The notes beneath the pieces are model-generated. The model was not told the DNA's origin. It saw only the letters and a program-made list of their open reading frames with translations, and ran no database searches. Shown piece after piece: positions 19,343 to 27,198 of a stretch of 64,000 bases of DNA. The DNA comes from an uncultured Caulobacterales bacterium (lineage in GTDB: Bacteria; Pseudomonadota; Alphaproteobacteria; Caulobacterales; Maricaulaceae), in the NCBI GenBank assembly GCA_947503715.1, contig CANNER010000003.1, forward strand, positions 124,001 through 188,000, written 5' to 3'. Position 1 is the stretch's first letter. The number at the start of each line of letters is the position of its first letter. Both the position numbers and the translations under genes were made by a program.

Positions 19343-20028
19343 AGCTTCGGCGTCCGCCCGCGTTCAATCCAAGCCACGGCAGTACAAAGTATCGTGTATG
19401 TGGTCAGCATGAGCACACCCAAGGTCACGCCTTGCGGGCCAGTCTTCGGGTCAAACGTACCCGCCTGGACCTCAAATCCCGGAATGAGAACAAATATAAT
19501 CTGGAGCAGAACCATAAAGGCGAAGAGCAGTCCCAATCCGACTTCAGTCTTCCGTGATCCAGTGGTCGCGCGCATCCAGAAAATAAACGCTGCCGTGAGG
19601 AGGCCAATTTCCATCGCAAAGGCGATGAGCGGCGCATTCCATAAACTAAAGCCAAGTTCAGTCGAACTCCCGGGCCATAATGGCAAATCAGGACGATGCA
19701 CAATCAAGTCCAGTACCCAATGCGAGAAGACGAGCCCAAAGATAACCCAAAATCCCTTCGCCCCTGATTTCTGGCGATAGAGTTTGAACAAAACGCCGCC
19801 CAATGCAGCCCACCCAAGTGACGTCAGAAAACTGTGCGAGTAAGGAATGGTAAAAAGCGGCGCGCCCTCGACCATCCGTGTTTCGCCCTCGAGGCCCAGA
19901 ATAACGAGGATCGCAAAGACCACATCGATGAACTGTACAGCCAGAAACCCAACCCATAGCGGAACGAGCGGTGTGCCCTTGCCGCGCTGCGTGTCCCAGA
20001 CCGCAGGACCGTAATGCCCCATAAACAT
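19339..20028 (-). CDS. Membrane-bound metal-dependent hydrolase-like protein (YdjM/DUF457-like)
   Basis: The 229 residues have about six to seven hydrophobic segments. Conserved-looking polar residues sit near or in membranes: GHYGPAV at the start, YSHSF near residue 65, and SHWVLDLIVHRPD near residue 105. This H..H/HxxxDxxxH pattern resembles the YdjM-type inner-membrane family. The assignment is tentative and the substrate unknown. It follows the thioredoxin-like gene by two bases, so the two form an operon. ATGs at codons 1 and 3 are both possible. Confidence 0.6.
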   Translation of the reverse strand: MFMGHYGPAVWDTQRGKGTPLVPLWVGFLAVQFIDVVFAILVILGLEGETRMVEGAPLFTIPYSHSFLTSLGWAALGGVLFKLYRQKSGAKGFWVIFGLVFSHWVLDLIVHRPDLPLWPGSSTELGFSLWNAPLIAFAMEIGLLTAAFIFWMRATTGSRKTEVGLGLLFAFMVLLQIIFVLIPGFEVQAGTFDPKTGPQGVTLGVLMLTTYTILCTAVAWIERGRTPKL

Positions 20029-20030
20029 CG

Positions 20031-20522
20031 CTAGAAAAGCGCCACAGTTTCGAGTTCCAGAATGATATCATCTTTGGATCGGCTGGCACTATTGCGCCAA
20101 TCGACAGCTGTGACCTTATTTAGAACCGTACCGTCATAATCGACCATAATCATGGTCGGTGTGCCAACAATTTTTTCAATGCCAAACCGTTGTGCGATAT
20201 CGATATTCCGATCTTTCTGTCCAACATCGACATAGGTCACGACGAAATTCCGGTCTAGCAAGCCCATAATATCTTCGTCCTGCGTGAACCATCCGGCCAG
20301 TGCGCGGCTGTCATGGCACCAGTTTGCGCCCATCACAACGAGCGTAATTTTGCTTTCGTCTATGCCCTGCGCTAGCGCCGCATCGACGTCAGCGGAGGCG
20401 TCACGGGTCTCATCAAAGAGTCGGGCTTCCGGGTGTTCTGCGGCAGACGCAATCGTCGTCGCGGCGAAGGATGTGCAGCCAACAGCGAGGACGGCAATGA
20501 GGAGTAGGGATAGGAGTTTCAT
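20031..20522 (-). CDS. Thioredoxin-fold lipoprotein
   Basis: The 163 residues start with a lipoprotein signal (LLIAVLAVGC, cysteine at about 16), followed by a thioredoxin fold. The active-site region is VVMGANWCHDSRALAGWF, with only one cysteine (WCHD rather than CxxC). A TPTMIMVDYDG cis-proline loop follows. Lack of the second cysteine argues against a classical disulfide oxidoreductase. It is probably periplasmic and membrane-anchored. It is co-transcribed with the membrane protein downstream. Confidence 0.75.
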   Translation of the reverse strand: MKLLSLLLIAVLAVGCTSFAATTIASAAEHPEARLFDETRDASADVDAALAQGIDESKITLVVMGANWCHDSRALAGWFTQDEDIMGLLDRNFVVTYVDVGQKDRNIDIAQRFGIEKIVGTPTMIMVDYDGTVLNKVTAVDWRNSASRSKDDIILELETVALF

Positions 20523-20580
20523 AGCGACAAGCTAACCCGATTTTAGTTGCGCGCAAGGGCAATGCGCGGTCTAAATCCCC

Positions 20581-21246
20581 ATGTCATTCTTTCGCTTCTT
20601 CCGTCGACCTCAGAAAACCGAGCCAATCACGCGTCCCAAAATCGTACCTGTTCCGACACCTCCGGTTTTAGAGGAGAGAATACGGCCTGAATTGCGACAG
20701 CCATCTTCCGATGCAGGATTGGATATCCGTCGCTATTTTCACAATCAGCAGCATTTCCAATGCTACACGTCTTGGTTCGGGCATTGGGGCGGCTGGATCA
20801 GTGCGGGACATTGCGTGACCGAGGCGCAAGACCACCTGCCGGATTTCGCATCGGGTCAGTTCATTAAATGGCCCGATGGGCTGGATGCGGCGCTAGTAGA
20901 TTGCAACCTACCTGAAATTCGCCCCACAGACCCTGTGATTGGACAAAACGTTATCATGAAGGGCTTTCCGGCAGGCAGCCGCACGATGGAGAGCCGGACA
21001 GGCCGCGTCTACCACCAACGGATGCCAGGCCAATATATTGCGCATATTTTCGAGCCGGATGAACCCGTCGTCACAGGCATGAGCGGCGGTCCCGTTCTGG
21101 ACGCCAAGACAGGTCAACCCATCGGCATCATCATCACGCGGAATAGTCCAGCAGACCTCAATAATGATCGCGACCCCGATGAGAGTGCGGATTTCGTTGC
21201 GCTCTCATCCGTATGGGATGCCGTTAAGGCTGCGGGAACTTCCTGA
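20581..21246 (+). CDS. Trypsin-like serine peptidase
   Basis: The 221 residues show the chymotrypsin-fold triad: His in ISAGHCVTEA (near residue 79), Asp in DGLDAALVDC (near 102), and Ser in VTGMSGGPVLD (near 165). A further GIIITRNSP strand follows. There is no recognisable signal peptide; the first 40 residues are basic and proline-rich. It is either cytoplasmic or exported in an unusual way. The 3' end overlaps the convergent DUF1330 gene by 23 bases. No clear ribosome site precedes the ATG. Confidence 0.75.
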   Translation: MSFFRFFRRPQKTEPITRPKIVPVPTPPVLEERIRPELRQPSSDAGLDIRRYFHNQQHFQCYTSWFGHWGGWISAGHCVTEAQDHLPDFASGQFIKWPDGLDAALVDCNLPEIRPTDPVIGQNVIMKGFPAGSRTMESRTGRVYHQRMPGQYIAHIFEPDEPVVTGMSGGPVLDAKTGQPIGIIITRNSPADLNNDRDPDESADFVALSSVWDAVKAAGTS

Positions 21247-21514
21247 ATGTGGCGGTCCTCATAACTGCACCCGCATCGCGGTGCTTTGCGGCGGCCTGAT
21301 AATCCGGTAGCGCGAAGAAGTGCTTGAGATGATCCATGTCGCGAAATTCCAGTAATACGGCTTTGTCACCTGGCATATCCGAGAACCGGCCAGCCTCATC
21401 ATTACCAAGGACTTTCACACCTTCGCGCATGAAAATCGGCGTCGAGAGCTCAACATAGCGATTATACTCAGCCTTATCAGTATATTCGGCAGACGCAAAA
21501 ACGAAGATAGACAT
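21224..21514 (-). CDS. DUF1330 family protein
   Basis: The 96 residues form a small ferredoxin-like alpha/beta fold. It has the DUF1330 features of a Y..Y..(S/T)P.F..EGVKVLG opening, then VLLEFRDMDHLKHFF and a YQAAAKHRDAGA end. Function is unknown, though the family resembles dimeric alpha/beta-barrel enzymes. An AGGAG site lies before the ATG. It sits 8 bases downstream of the MAPEG gene. Confidence 0.82.
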   Translation of the reverse strand: MSIFVFASAEYTDKAEYNRYVELSTPIFMREGVKVLGNDEAGRFSDMPGDKAVLLEFRDMDHLKHFFALPDYQAAAKHRDAGAVMRTATFRKFPQP

Positions 21515-21522
21515 AACGTCTC

Positions 21523-21939
21523 CTAGATGATGACCAATACGACCATGGCAAAGAACACGAGGGTCGAGAGAGAAAAGAGCGAGAAGCGGAGCATCACCTT
21601 ACCCGCGCTGACCTGCACAAAACTATGCAGGACGCGTAACGCGACATAGGCCCAAGCGGCATAATGCAGATGATAGGAAATCTGCCCCGCAAATGTGGCA
21701 TAGAACATCAGAGCATAGAAAATCGTCGGCTGCTCAAGGAGGTGATTATAGTTATGAGCGGAGGCCTGCACCGAGAGCGGCAGATCTTGTTTCCAAGACC
21801 CATCCGGTGATTTCGCGGTCTCAGGTGCAATTTTGGCTTTCTGCATCGCCGGTATCCGACGGGCATACATCAGCACCCAAATGAGCAACGTCCAGATAAT
21901 GAGCGCCAGAACCGGTGCGAGAAAAGCTTTATCGGTCAT
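21523..21939 (-). CDS. MAPEG family membrane protein
   Basis: The 138 residues have four membrane helices. The HNYNHLLEQPTIFYAL segment and RVLHSFVQV are the signature of the bacterial MAPEG branch, glutathione/eicosanoid-type membrane enzymes. The substrate is unknown. A GGGGAG site stands before the ATG. It forms a pair with the DUF1330 gene downstream. Confidence 0.85.
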   Translation of the reverse strand: MTDKAFLAPVLALIIWTLLIWVLMYARRIPAMQKAKIAPETAKSPDGSWKQDLPLSVQASAHNYNHLLEQPTIFYALMFYATFAGQISYHLHYAAWAYVALRVLHSFVQVSAGKVMLRFSLFSLSTLVFFAMVVLVII

Positions 21940-21977
21940 ATCAATCTCCCCAAATTTCGGCTTAGCTTAGCCCAATA

Positions 21978-22011
21978 AAAAAAGGCCTGCACGGTAAAAC
22001 CGTGCAGGCCC
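21978..22011 (-). terminator. Terminator of the cold-shock gene
   Basis: GGCCTGCACGG and CCGTGCAGGCC form a perfect 11-bp stem, followed on the minus strand by a T run of seven. It lies 24 bases past the cold-shock gene stop. Confidence 0.9.
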
Positions 22012-22035
22012 GTCAAACAGTAAAAGGCGTTAGCC

Positions 22036-22257
22036 TTATGCCATGTTGATATTTTCAACGGCTGTTTTGCCGGTGCGCTGATTAACAGCTGTATCAAACA
22101 TAACTTTATCGCCTTCGTTCAGGCCTTGAAGACCGGACTTTTGAAGCGCTGTGATATGAACAAACACGTCACCACTTCCGTCTTCGGGCTGAACAAAGCC
22201 GAAGCCTTTTGTTGTATTGAAGAATTTGACCGTACCGGCCTGCATTGCGTCGGACAT
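22036..22257 (-). CDS. Cold-shock domain protein (CspA family)
   Basis: The 73 residues form a single cold-shock domain with RNP1 (KGFGFVQP) and RNP2 (VFVHIT), preceded by GTVKFFNTT. It is a single-stranded nucleic-acid-binding RNA chaperone. An AAGGA site lies before the ATG. The 213 bases upstream contain no gene and should hold the promoter and a leader. A strong terminator follows, so it is monocistronic. Confidence 0.94.
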   Translation of the reverse strand: MSDAMQAGTVKFFNTTKGFGFVQPEDGSGDVFVHITALQKSGLQGLNEGDKVMFDTAVNQRTGKTAVENINMA

Positions 22258-22470
22258 GTAATTTTCCTTTCACGTCATATTGTGCGCGACCAACTGGGCC
22301 ACGCGGTAGTCGAAAAAGGGAAATCAAATCTCACTCAGTTCGGTGCGGACGAAGCCTCACCTAGGCTGGCCGGGTCGTCAGGCCTATTCTCGATATTGGC
22401 CATATGGGCGTGATGCCATCGAAACACAAGACAAGTTTATGTGACAGTCACAGCCACGCCCATCCTGAGC

Positions 22471-23238
22471 CTAAAACTTCACCCGTGTTCCAACCGTGAG
22501 TGTCAATCCATCCGGATCATCATCCAGGTCTGCATTAAATCCATCATTTCCATTGGCAATAAAACGGCGCTCTGCGTCAATACCGTATGTTTTGAAGTAG
22601 CGACCCTCAACGAAGACATCGAATTTCTCAGTCGCATTCAGCGTTACACCTGCAGCTGAAACCGTTGCAAAGCCTGTATCCTGCCCTTGAGCGGCAAAAG
22701 TTGGCGCAGTTGCGACGCCGTTATTCGGGAAATACTGAATGTCGGAGTCAACCACGCCCAAGCCGATACCGCCGCCAATATAAGGCACAACGCGCTGATT
22801 ATCTTTCCAACGAATGTCATTGTAAGAGTTGATGAGATAGAAAGTCTGAGATTGCTGACCAGAGAAGGTCTGATTTCCACCATTGAAGTTCCCGCCATCA
22901 ACGTCCGACTCGAAATGGCTTATTTCCAGTTCTAAACGAGGTTGGAAGACATTCAGAAATTTAAACGGTAAGCGCCCGCCGACTGCTGCACCGTAATAAA
23001 CATCTGAATCAAGATTAGCGCCAACATCGGCATTTGCACCCGCTGCACCGGGTACGCCCGCCGCAGGCTGCTGCGTACCCTCAAAATCGGCATCAAACGG
23101 AAAAGCTCCCCCAACAAAGCCGGACACATAGACGCCCGATCCATCAGCGGGTGTTTTATCGAAAATACCGGCCTGTGCGCCGGACGCGAAACTAAGAAGG
23201 GCTGCCGTGAAAATGGCAGTTTTGAAGGTGGAACGCAT
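22471..23238 (-). CDS. Outer-membrane beta-barrel protein
   Basis: The 255 residues carry a cleavable signal peptide (AALLSFASGAQA). Repeated amphipathic strands with aromatic girdles follow (GVYVSGFVGGAFP, FYLINSYNDIRW, YIGGGIGLGV). The C-terminal strand ends TVGTRVKF, with terminal Phe as the BAM signal. It is an OmpA/Omp25-like small porin of unknown ligand. It is monocistronic. Confidence 0.8.
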   Translation of the reverse strand: MRSTFKTAIFTAALLSFASGAQAGIFDKTPADGSGVYVSGFVGGAFPFDADFEGTQQPAAGVPGAAGANADVGANLDSDVYYGAAVGGRLPFKFLNVFQPRLELEISHFESDVDGGNFNGGNQTFSGQQSQTFYLINSYNDIRWKDNQRVVPYIGGGIGLGVVDSDIQYFPNNGVATAPTFAAQGQDTGFATVSAAGVTLNATEKFDVFVEGRYFKTYGIDAERRFIANGNDGFNADLDDDPDGLTLTVGTRVKF

Positions 23239-23361
23239 GATGTCTCTCTCTAATTAATGACGTTGGATGCGAGCGTGCGGTTAGGCCCATCCGATCAGAA
23301 AAACATGTCACGTCCTTTCAACTGGCCGTGAAAGAGATGTGAAAGCAATGTGAGGTGCAAT

Positions 23362-24480
23362 TTAGAACAACTCACCCTGGCCGCTCACATGGCTTGGCAC
23401 GCGGAAAAGACTGCGGTTCAATGGTTGACGGTCTTCTCGCGAGATGATGTCGTATTTCCGTTGTGCCATGCGATAGCGTTGCGTGATGAGTTGCGCGAAT
23501 GGCGTACGCGGTTCGGCAACCCTCACCCAAGATGGGTCATAGTCACGACCGTTATTCATGACATGGATATGATGCAAAATGCGGCGTGCGCGGTTGGGTG
23601 CGTAAGTCTCCAGCCACTCTTTGAAAATCGGCGCGACTTCCTGCGGCAGGCGGAGGATTGTGAAAGCCGAGAACGTCGCCCCGTTATCCGCCGCCCGCGC
23701 CATGATGCCTTCCAGCTCGCTATCGTTCAGACCCGGGATCATAGGGCCGAGCATGATACCCGTCTGAATTCCGGCCTCTGACAGCTGGCGGATGGCGTCA
23801 AAACGCTTATCCGGCGTCGAAGTCCGGGGCTCCATCGCGCGGGCGAGGTGTCGATCCTGCGTTGTGATAGACATCATGACCCGCGTGATATTCTTTGCGC
23901 CCATCGGCGTCAGGAGATCGAGATCGCGCAGGACCAGCGCATTTTTCGTTAGGATGGAGACCGGATGATTGAAATCATGCAGGACCTGCACAATCCCGCG
24001 CATGATGCGCTGTTCCCGTTCGACGGGCTGGTAGGCGTCGGTATTCGTCCCGATCTGGATCGGGATGACCTTATATCTTGGGCGCGATAATTCCGCCGTC
24101 AGCAGTTCCGCCGCGCCAGGCTTGGCAAAGAGCTTCGTCTCGAAATCCAACCCCGGCGAGAGGCCGTGATAGGCGTGGGTGGGCCGCGCAAAACAATAAG
24201 AGCAACCATGTTCGCAGCCGCGATAAGGATTGATCGACCGCGTCATAGCGACGTAGGGCGAGCGGATTTTATTGATGATCGTCTTTGGGAATTCCGGCGT
24301 GACCGTTGTGCGGCGGCGTGTCCGGTCCTCCTCCGGCAAGGCGTCCCAATCCTCATCCGTTTGCTCGCGACTTTCCGGCTCATACCGGCCCGAAGCGTTC
24401 CAGCGCGTGCCCCGCCCCTTTTCTCGCAGAGCGATATCACGGGATTGCGGTTTGAATGACAGAATATGCGGTTGGGCCAT
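23362..24480 (-). CDS. PA0069-family radical SAM protein
   Basis: The 372 residues include the radical SAM cluster motif CEHGCSYC in INPYRGCEHGCSYCFARPTH, preceded by the family's KSRD-like basic region and SPYVAMTRSINPY. It is related to spore photoproduct lyase-like Rv2578c/PA0069 proteins. The substrate is unknown; a nucleic-acid or cofactor repair role is only a guess. The start at 24480 (MAQPHILSF) has GGAG 8 bases upstream. The much longer open frame beyond it shows no homology and overlaps the divergent SemiSWEET promoter region. Confidence 0.87.
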   Translation of the reverse strand: MAQPHILSFKPQSRDIALREKGRGTRWNASGRYEPESREQTDEDWDALPEEDRTRRRTTVTPEFPKTIINKIRSPYVAMTRSINPYRGCEHGCSYCFARPTHAYHGLSPGLDFETKLFAKPGAAELLTAELSRPRYKVIPIQIGTNTDAYQPVEREQRIMRGIVQVLHDFNHPVSILTKNALVLRDLDLLTPMGAKNITRVMMSITTQDRHLARAMEPRTSTPDKRFDAIRQLSEAGIQTGIMLGPMIPGLNDSELEGIMARAADNGATFSAFTILRLPQEVAPIFKEWLETYAPNRARRILHHIHVMNNGRDYDPSWVRVAEPRTPFAQLITQRYRMAQRKYDIISREDRQPLNRSLFRVPSHVSGQGELF

Positions 24481-24733
24481 GGCGGGACTCCGAAAAGAGA
24501 GATATGATCCGCAAAGGCCCAAGAGGATCAATTGAGACAGATATAGGATTTTATTCCTTGTTCGTAAAGCCGGATTTCGACGCGGCTGTGGGTAAGTCGT
24601 TTTGAGTTGCACCGATTGCCAGCAAATCGGATGCCCCCCTGTGCGCACGACAAAATCATCGTCCCATTTTTGCATAGCTTGGCTTCCCGAAGCTGTGTTC
24701 TCGAACCCGCGCGGCATCCTTACCTTCCGACAC

Positions 24734-25024
24734 ATGACACATATTGAACTCTTCGGCTTTGCCGCCGCGATCCTGACATCGCTCTCCTTCTTCCCCCAGG
24801 CCCTGCTCATCCTGCGCACGGGTGAGACGGCGGGAATCAGCCTCGTCATGTATTCCATGCTAACGACGGGGAAGGTCTGCTGGTTGACCTATGGCCTTCT
24901 CGTCACGAGTTGGCCACTGATCTGCGCCAATGTCGTGACGCTCTCCCTCGCCTCTCTCATTCTGACGATGACGGCGCGGGGTAGATTGTCTAAGCGGTCC
25001 CAAACCCACCCGGCGACAGCCTGA
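24734..25024 (+). CDS. SemiSWEET-type PQ-loop transporter, copy 1
   Basis: The 96 residues have three membrane helices, half of a SWEET sugar transporter. The PQ motif is in LSFFPQALLILRTGETAGIS, followed by MYSMLTTGKVCWLTYGL and ANVVTLSLASLILTM. It works as a dimer. It begins at ATG 24734 where homology with copy 2 starts. Copy 2 follows 15 bases later. Confidence 0.85.
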   Translation: MTHIELFGFAAAILTSLSFFPQALLILRTGETAGISLVMYSMLTTGKVCWLTYGLLVTSWPLICANVVTLSLASLILTMTARGRLSKRSQTHPATA

Positions 25025-25039
25025 CGAGGACCCGCATTC

Positions 25040-25318
25040 ATGGATCACATCACATTGCTCGGCTATATCGCCGCCATTTTGACATCCCTGTCCTTCATTC
25101 CACAGGCTTGGCTCGTCATTCGTACGGGTCGCACGGACGGAATCAGCTTGCTGATGTATGCCGCCTTTACACTCGGTGTCGCGTGCTGGCTCATCTACGG
25201 CCTGTTCATTCAGGCCTTTCCAGTCGTCGCGGCCAATGCTGTCACCCTGACGCTGGCCGTCATCATCTTCACGGTCACGGCGCGAGAGCGCTGGGCGTCC
25301 CGCAACGCAATTCGCTAG
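25040..25318 (+). CDS. SemiSWEET-type PQ-loop transporter, copy 2
   Basis: The 92 residues align along their whole length with the preceding gene (AAILTSLSF.PQA, the RTG.T.GIS loop, ANAVTLTLA). A tandem duplication followed by divergence is the simplest reading. Together the two could make a heterodimer. A GAGGAC site precedes the ATG. Its last bases overlap the convergent BLUF-like gene by 4 bases. Confidence 0.85.
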   Translation: MDHITLLGYIAAILTSLSFIPQAWLVIRTGRTDGISLLMYAAFTLGVACWLIYGLFIQAFPVVAANAVTLTLAVIIFTVTARERWASRNAIR

Positions 25319-25746
25319 CCCGCAATCAGCATATCATCATCCAGATAGGCCTCGGCCATAATCCGCAATCGCGGTGAAGGATTATCCGGCAGGGCAAGAT
25401 GCACTGTGCCGGGCGACAGTTTCCGCACCTTCTCCCCAAATTCAAATCCGATGCCGAGGTTTAGCCAGACGGAGTAATCCTCAAATTCGCGCGCCTCGAC
25501 CGGACGGTCCACATGAAGAAGGATGGTCTGGACAAGCGGGTCGGATTTCACCGCCTGAAAATATTTATAGACGATATCCGTTGGCCCCTCCGTAATGGCC
25601 AGCGCCTGTTGCCGATTGGCAAAGACGCGACCCGTAATCTGCAACTGCTCACAAATCGAGACGCTCTGGCTCGAAACCTGATAGGCCATTTTCGGCGTCA
25701 TCTCGTCCGCACAGGTCGAGGTATAGATATATTGAGAAATTGACAC
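25315..25746 (-). CDS. BLUF-fold protein lacking the photoactive glutamine (degenerate BLUF)
   Basis: The 143 residues follow the BLUF pattern: YIYTSTC start, LQITGRVFA, ITEGPTDIVYKYFQAV, and REFEDYSVWLNLG. The Gln that hydrogen-bonds the flavin in BLUF domains (LQxLEG, present in the intact copy at 31861) is replaced here: ALAITEG. The asparagine before ITG is also a Gln. The fold is therefore recognised but photochemistry is doubtful. The start is a GTG at 25746 and the ribosome site is weak. No output domain is present. Confidence 0.6.
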   Translation of the reverse strand: MSISQYIYTSTCADEMTPKMAYQVSSQSVSICEQLQITGRVFANRQQALAITEGPTDIVYKYFQAVKSDPLVQTILLHVDRPVEAREFEDYSVWLNLGIGFEFGEKVRKLSPGTVHLALPDNPSPRLRIMAEAYLDDDMLIAG

Positions 25747-25894
25747 ACCGTTACTTTAACGCCGCCCTGTTTCAAAGATGTGGGGAAATAGGGTTACTCA
25801 AATATTAATCCGGCTTTCGATAAATTGCGAGCCTTCAGAACAAGCGCCATCCCCCGCTGCCCCGGTTGAAATTTTGATTTCAACGTGGGTGACA

Positions 25895-26560
25895 GCCAAA
25901 GATATAAAAGCGGGACGTCCGCGTGGTGACCTCCATGATGGAGACCAAAGATAGAGATGTTTTACACGAAGGCCAAGCGCGCGAGATAAGGGGAGAGGTC
26001 GGCGAAACCGTTACATCTTCCAAATCTCAGGTCATCGCTGGTTGTAAGGCAACGATAGCCCTTACGCTTCGTGCATTTGGCTTGCGCCAATTACACTGCC
26101 ACGCGGCGGTGCGGCTCCAACGGCGGCCTTACTGGATTGCGGGTGTCGAAACCCGTCAGGCGCTCGCGGCTGGGCTCCTCCACATCCCCGTTACAAGATG
26201 TTTCTAAGCACACCGTCCTTCGGTACCAGAAAGCCAACGATCACTTGCCTGTCCCATGTCCGAAAGAACGAGTTTGAATATAGGGCCAAATGGGAAAGCG
26301 GGAATCATGTTTTTTATAAATGCGGATTGGTCACCAAAATTTACGTCAACTCACACTTGTCATCCCGCACGCAACGCAGTGGAGATGCGGGACCTATCGC
26401 CTATGAATCCGGGCCAACGCTCTGTAATCGTTAGGCCCCGCATCTGCGCCTTTCAGGCTGGTGCGGGGTGACAGGGGGGGGTGATTTCGAGAGCAGTGGT
26501 TTTTTACAAACCGAGAATACAGTTTTCCGTAAACGGGGATTAAGTTTTGAGCGGGGCTAG
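25895..26560 (-). repeat. Long non-coding dispersed repeat, copy B (inverted relative to copy A)
   Basis: It fills most of a gene-free stretch (25747-26668). It shares ordered blocks with 14222-14870 on the opposite strand: 26531-26550, 26429-26475, 26358-26401, 26211-26272, 25998-26014 and 25912-25968. This copy contains several perfect hairpins: CGGGT/ACCCG (26140-26155), TTGGC/GCCAA around a four-base loop that reads GCAA on the minus strand (26077-26090), and GTAAGG/CCTTAC (26044-26065). Reading frames are short and unlike known families. The bases from 25747 to 25894 show nothing recognisable. Confidence 0.75.
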
Positions 26561-26586
26561 CCCTTCCCACAGTCCCTTCCTCAACC

Positions 26587-26615
26587 GTCATCCTCGGGCT
26601 TGACCCGAGGATCCA
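26587..26615. repeat. Palindromic intergenic repeat
   Basis: CCTCGGGCTTGACCCGAGG with flanking GTCAT/ATCCA is an inverted repeat. It belongs to the same family as the two copies at 27098-27171. It is a common class of short dispersed palindrome in alphaproteobacterial intergenic DNA. Confidence 0.75.
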
Positions 26616-26668
26616 TCTCACAATGGGAAATAAACCTAAATAATCACGCCCAACACGCCAAACGCCCC

Positions 26669-26976
26669 TCAATCATGGTTATAAATAAATTCGCCCGTAT
26701 TCGGGTCAACCGGATGCCAGTGCGGATTTGTTGTCTCAATCAGCGCAATCTTCCAAGCCCGATACCAGTGCTTCATCGTCTTCTCACGCTGAATGGCCTC
26801 GACCATCGTCTCGTAAGTCTCAAACCAAACGAGCCGCCGCGCATCATAGCGCACCGTAAAACTCTTCGGGTCAGCCCGCCGCCAATGCGCCCATTCACGC
26901 GAGGGCAAATCAGACGTCACACCAATATGATCGTGCCGTGGCGGTGTGACGCCATAATGTAGACGCAAGGCTGCAT
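26669..26976 (-). pseudogene. GIY-YIG endonuclease-like gene with frameshift
   Basis: The long frame reads IGVTSDLPSREWAHW...RLVWFETYETMVEAIQREK...WYRAWKIALIE, the conserved body of short GIY-YIG (YhbQ/UPF0213-like) proteins of about 100 residues. The N-terminal strand expected before IGVTSDL is present only in the next frame, starting at ATG 26976 (MQPCVYIMASHRHGT). Loss of one base near 26926-26934, where ATCTAT... would be expected, explains the break. The frame that is open further upstream to 27022 does not restore the GIY strand. It is probably non-functional, unless the break is a sequencing error. Confidence 0.75.
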
Positions 26977-27026
26977 GGGAGAAATGTGGACGGATAGGCC
27001 GGAAGGTCAAGATTAAATTCATGTGA

Positions 27027-27070
27027 ACGCTAGACTTTAATTAACGCTAGACTTTCTGGACGCTAGACTT
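27027..27070. repeat. Three short direct repeats
   Basis: ACGCTAGACTT occurs at 27027, 27044 and 27060, with spacing of 17 and 16 bases, next to the degraded GIY-YIG gene and the palindromic repeats. Confidence 0.6.
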
Positions 27071-27097
27071 GCGTGATTTACGCAACCCACCCCAACC

Positions 27098-27171
27098 GTC
27101 ACCCTCGGGCTCGACCCGAGGGTCCATCACCGCACCGAGACATGGATCCTCGGGTCAAGCCCGAGGATGAC
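27098..27171. repeat. Two head-to-head palindromic repeats
   Basis: Two copies of the 29-base palindrome family seen at 26587 (cores CCTCGGGCTCGACCCGAGG and CCTCGGGTCAAGCCCGAGG) lie in opposite orientation, 16 bases apart. They can pair with each other as one large hairpin. Confidence 0.75.
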
Positions 27172-27198
27172 GGGGTTATTATAGCGATTACACAGTTC

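Noticed and set aside
25923-26434. Short plus-strand frames in repeat copy B
   Set aside because: Not kept in copy A and not like any family; they are treated as non-coding.
25747-26668. Known stable RNA (RNase P, tmRNA, SRP RNA, 6S)
   Set aside because: Compared from memory: no RNase P core, no tmRNA tag-coding sequence, no SRP RNA loop and no convincing 6S bubble found.
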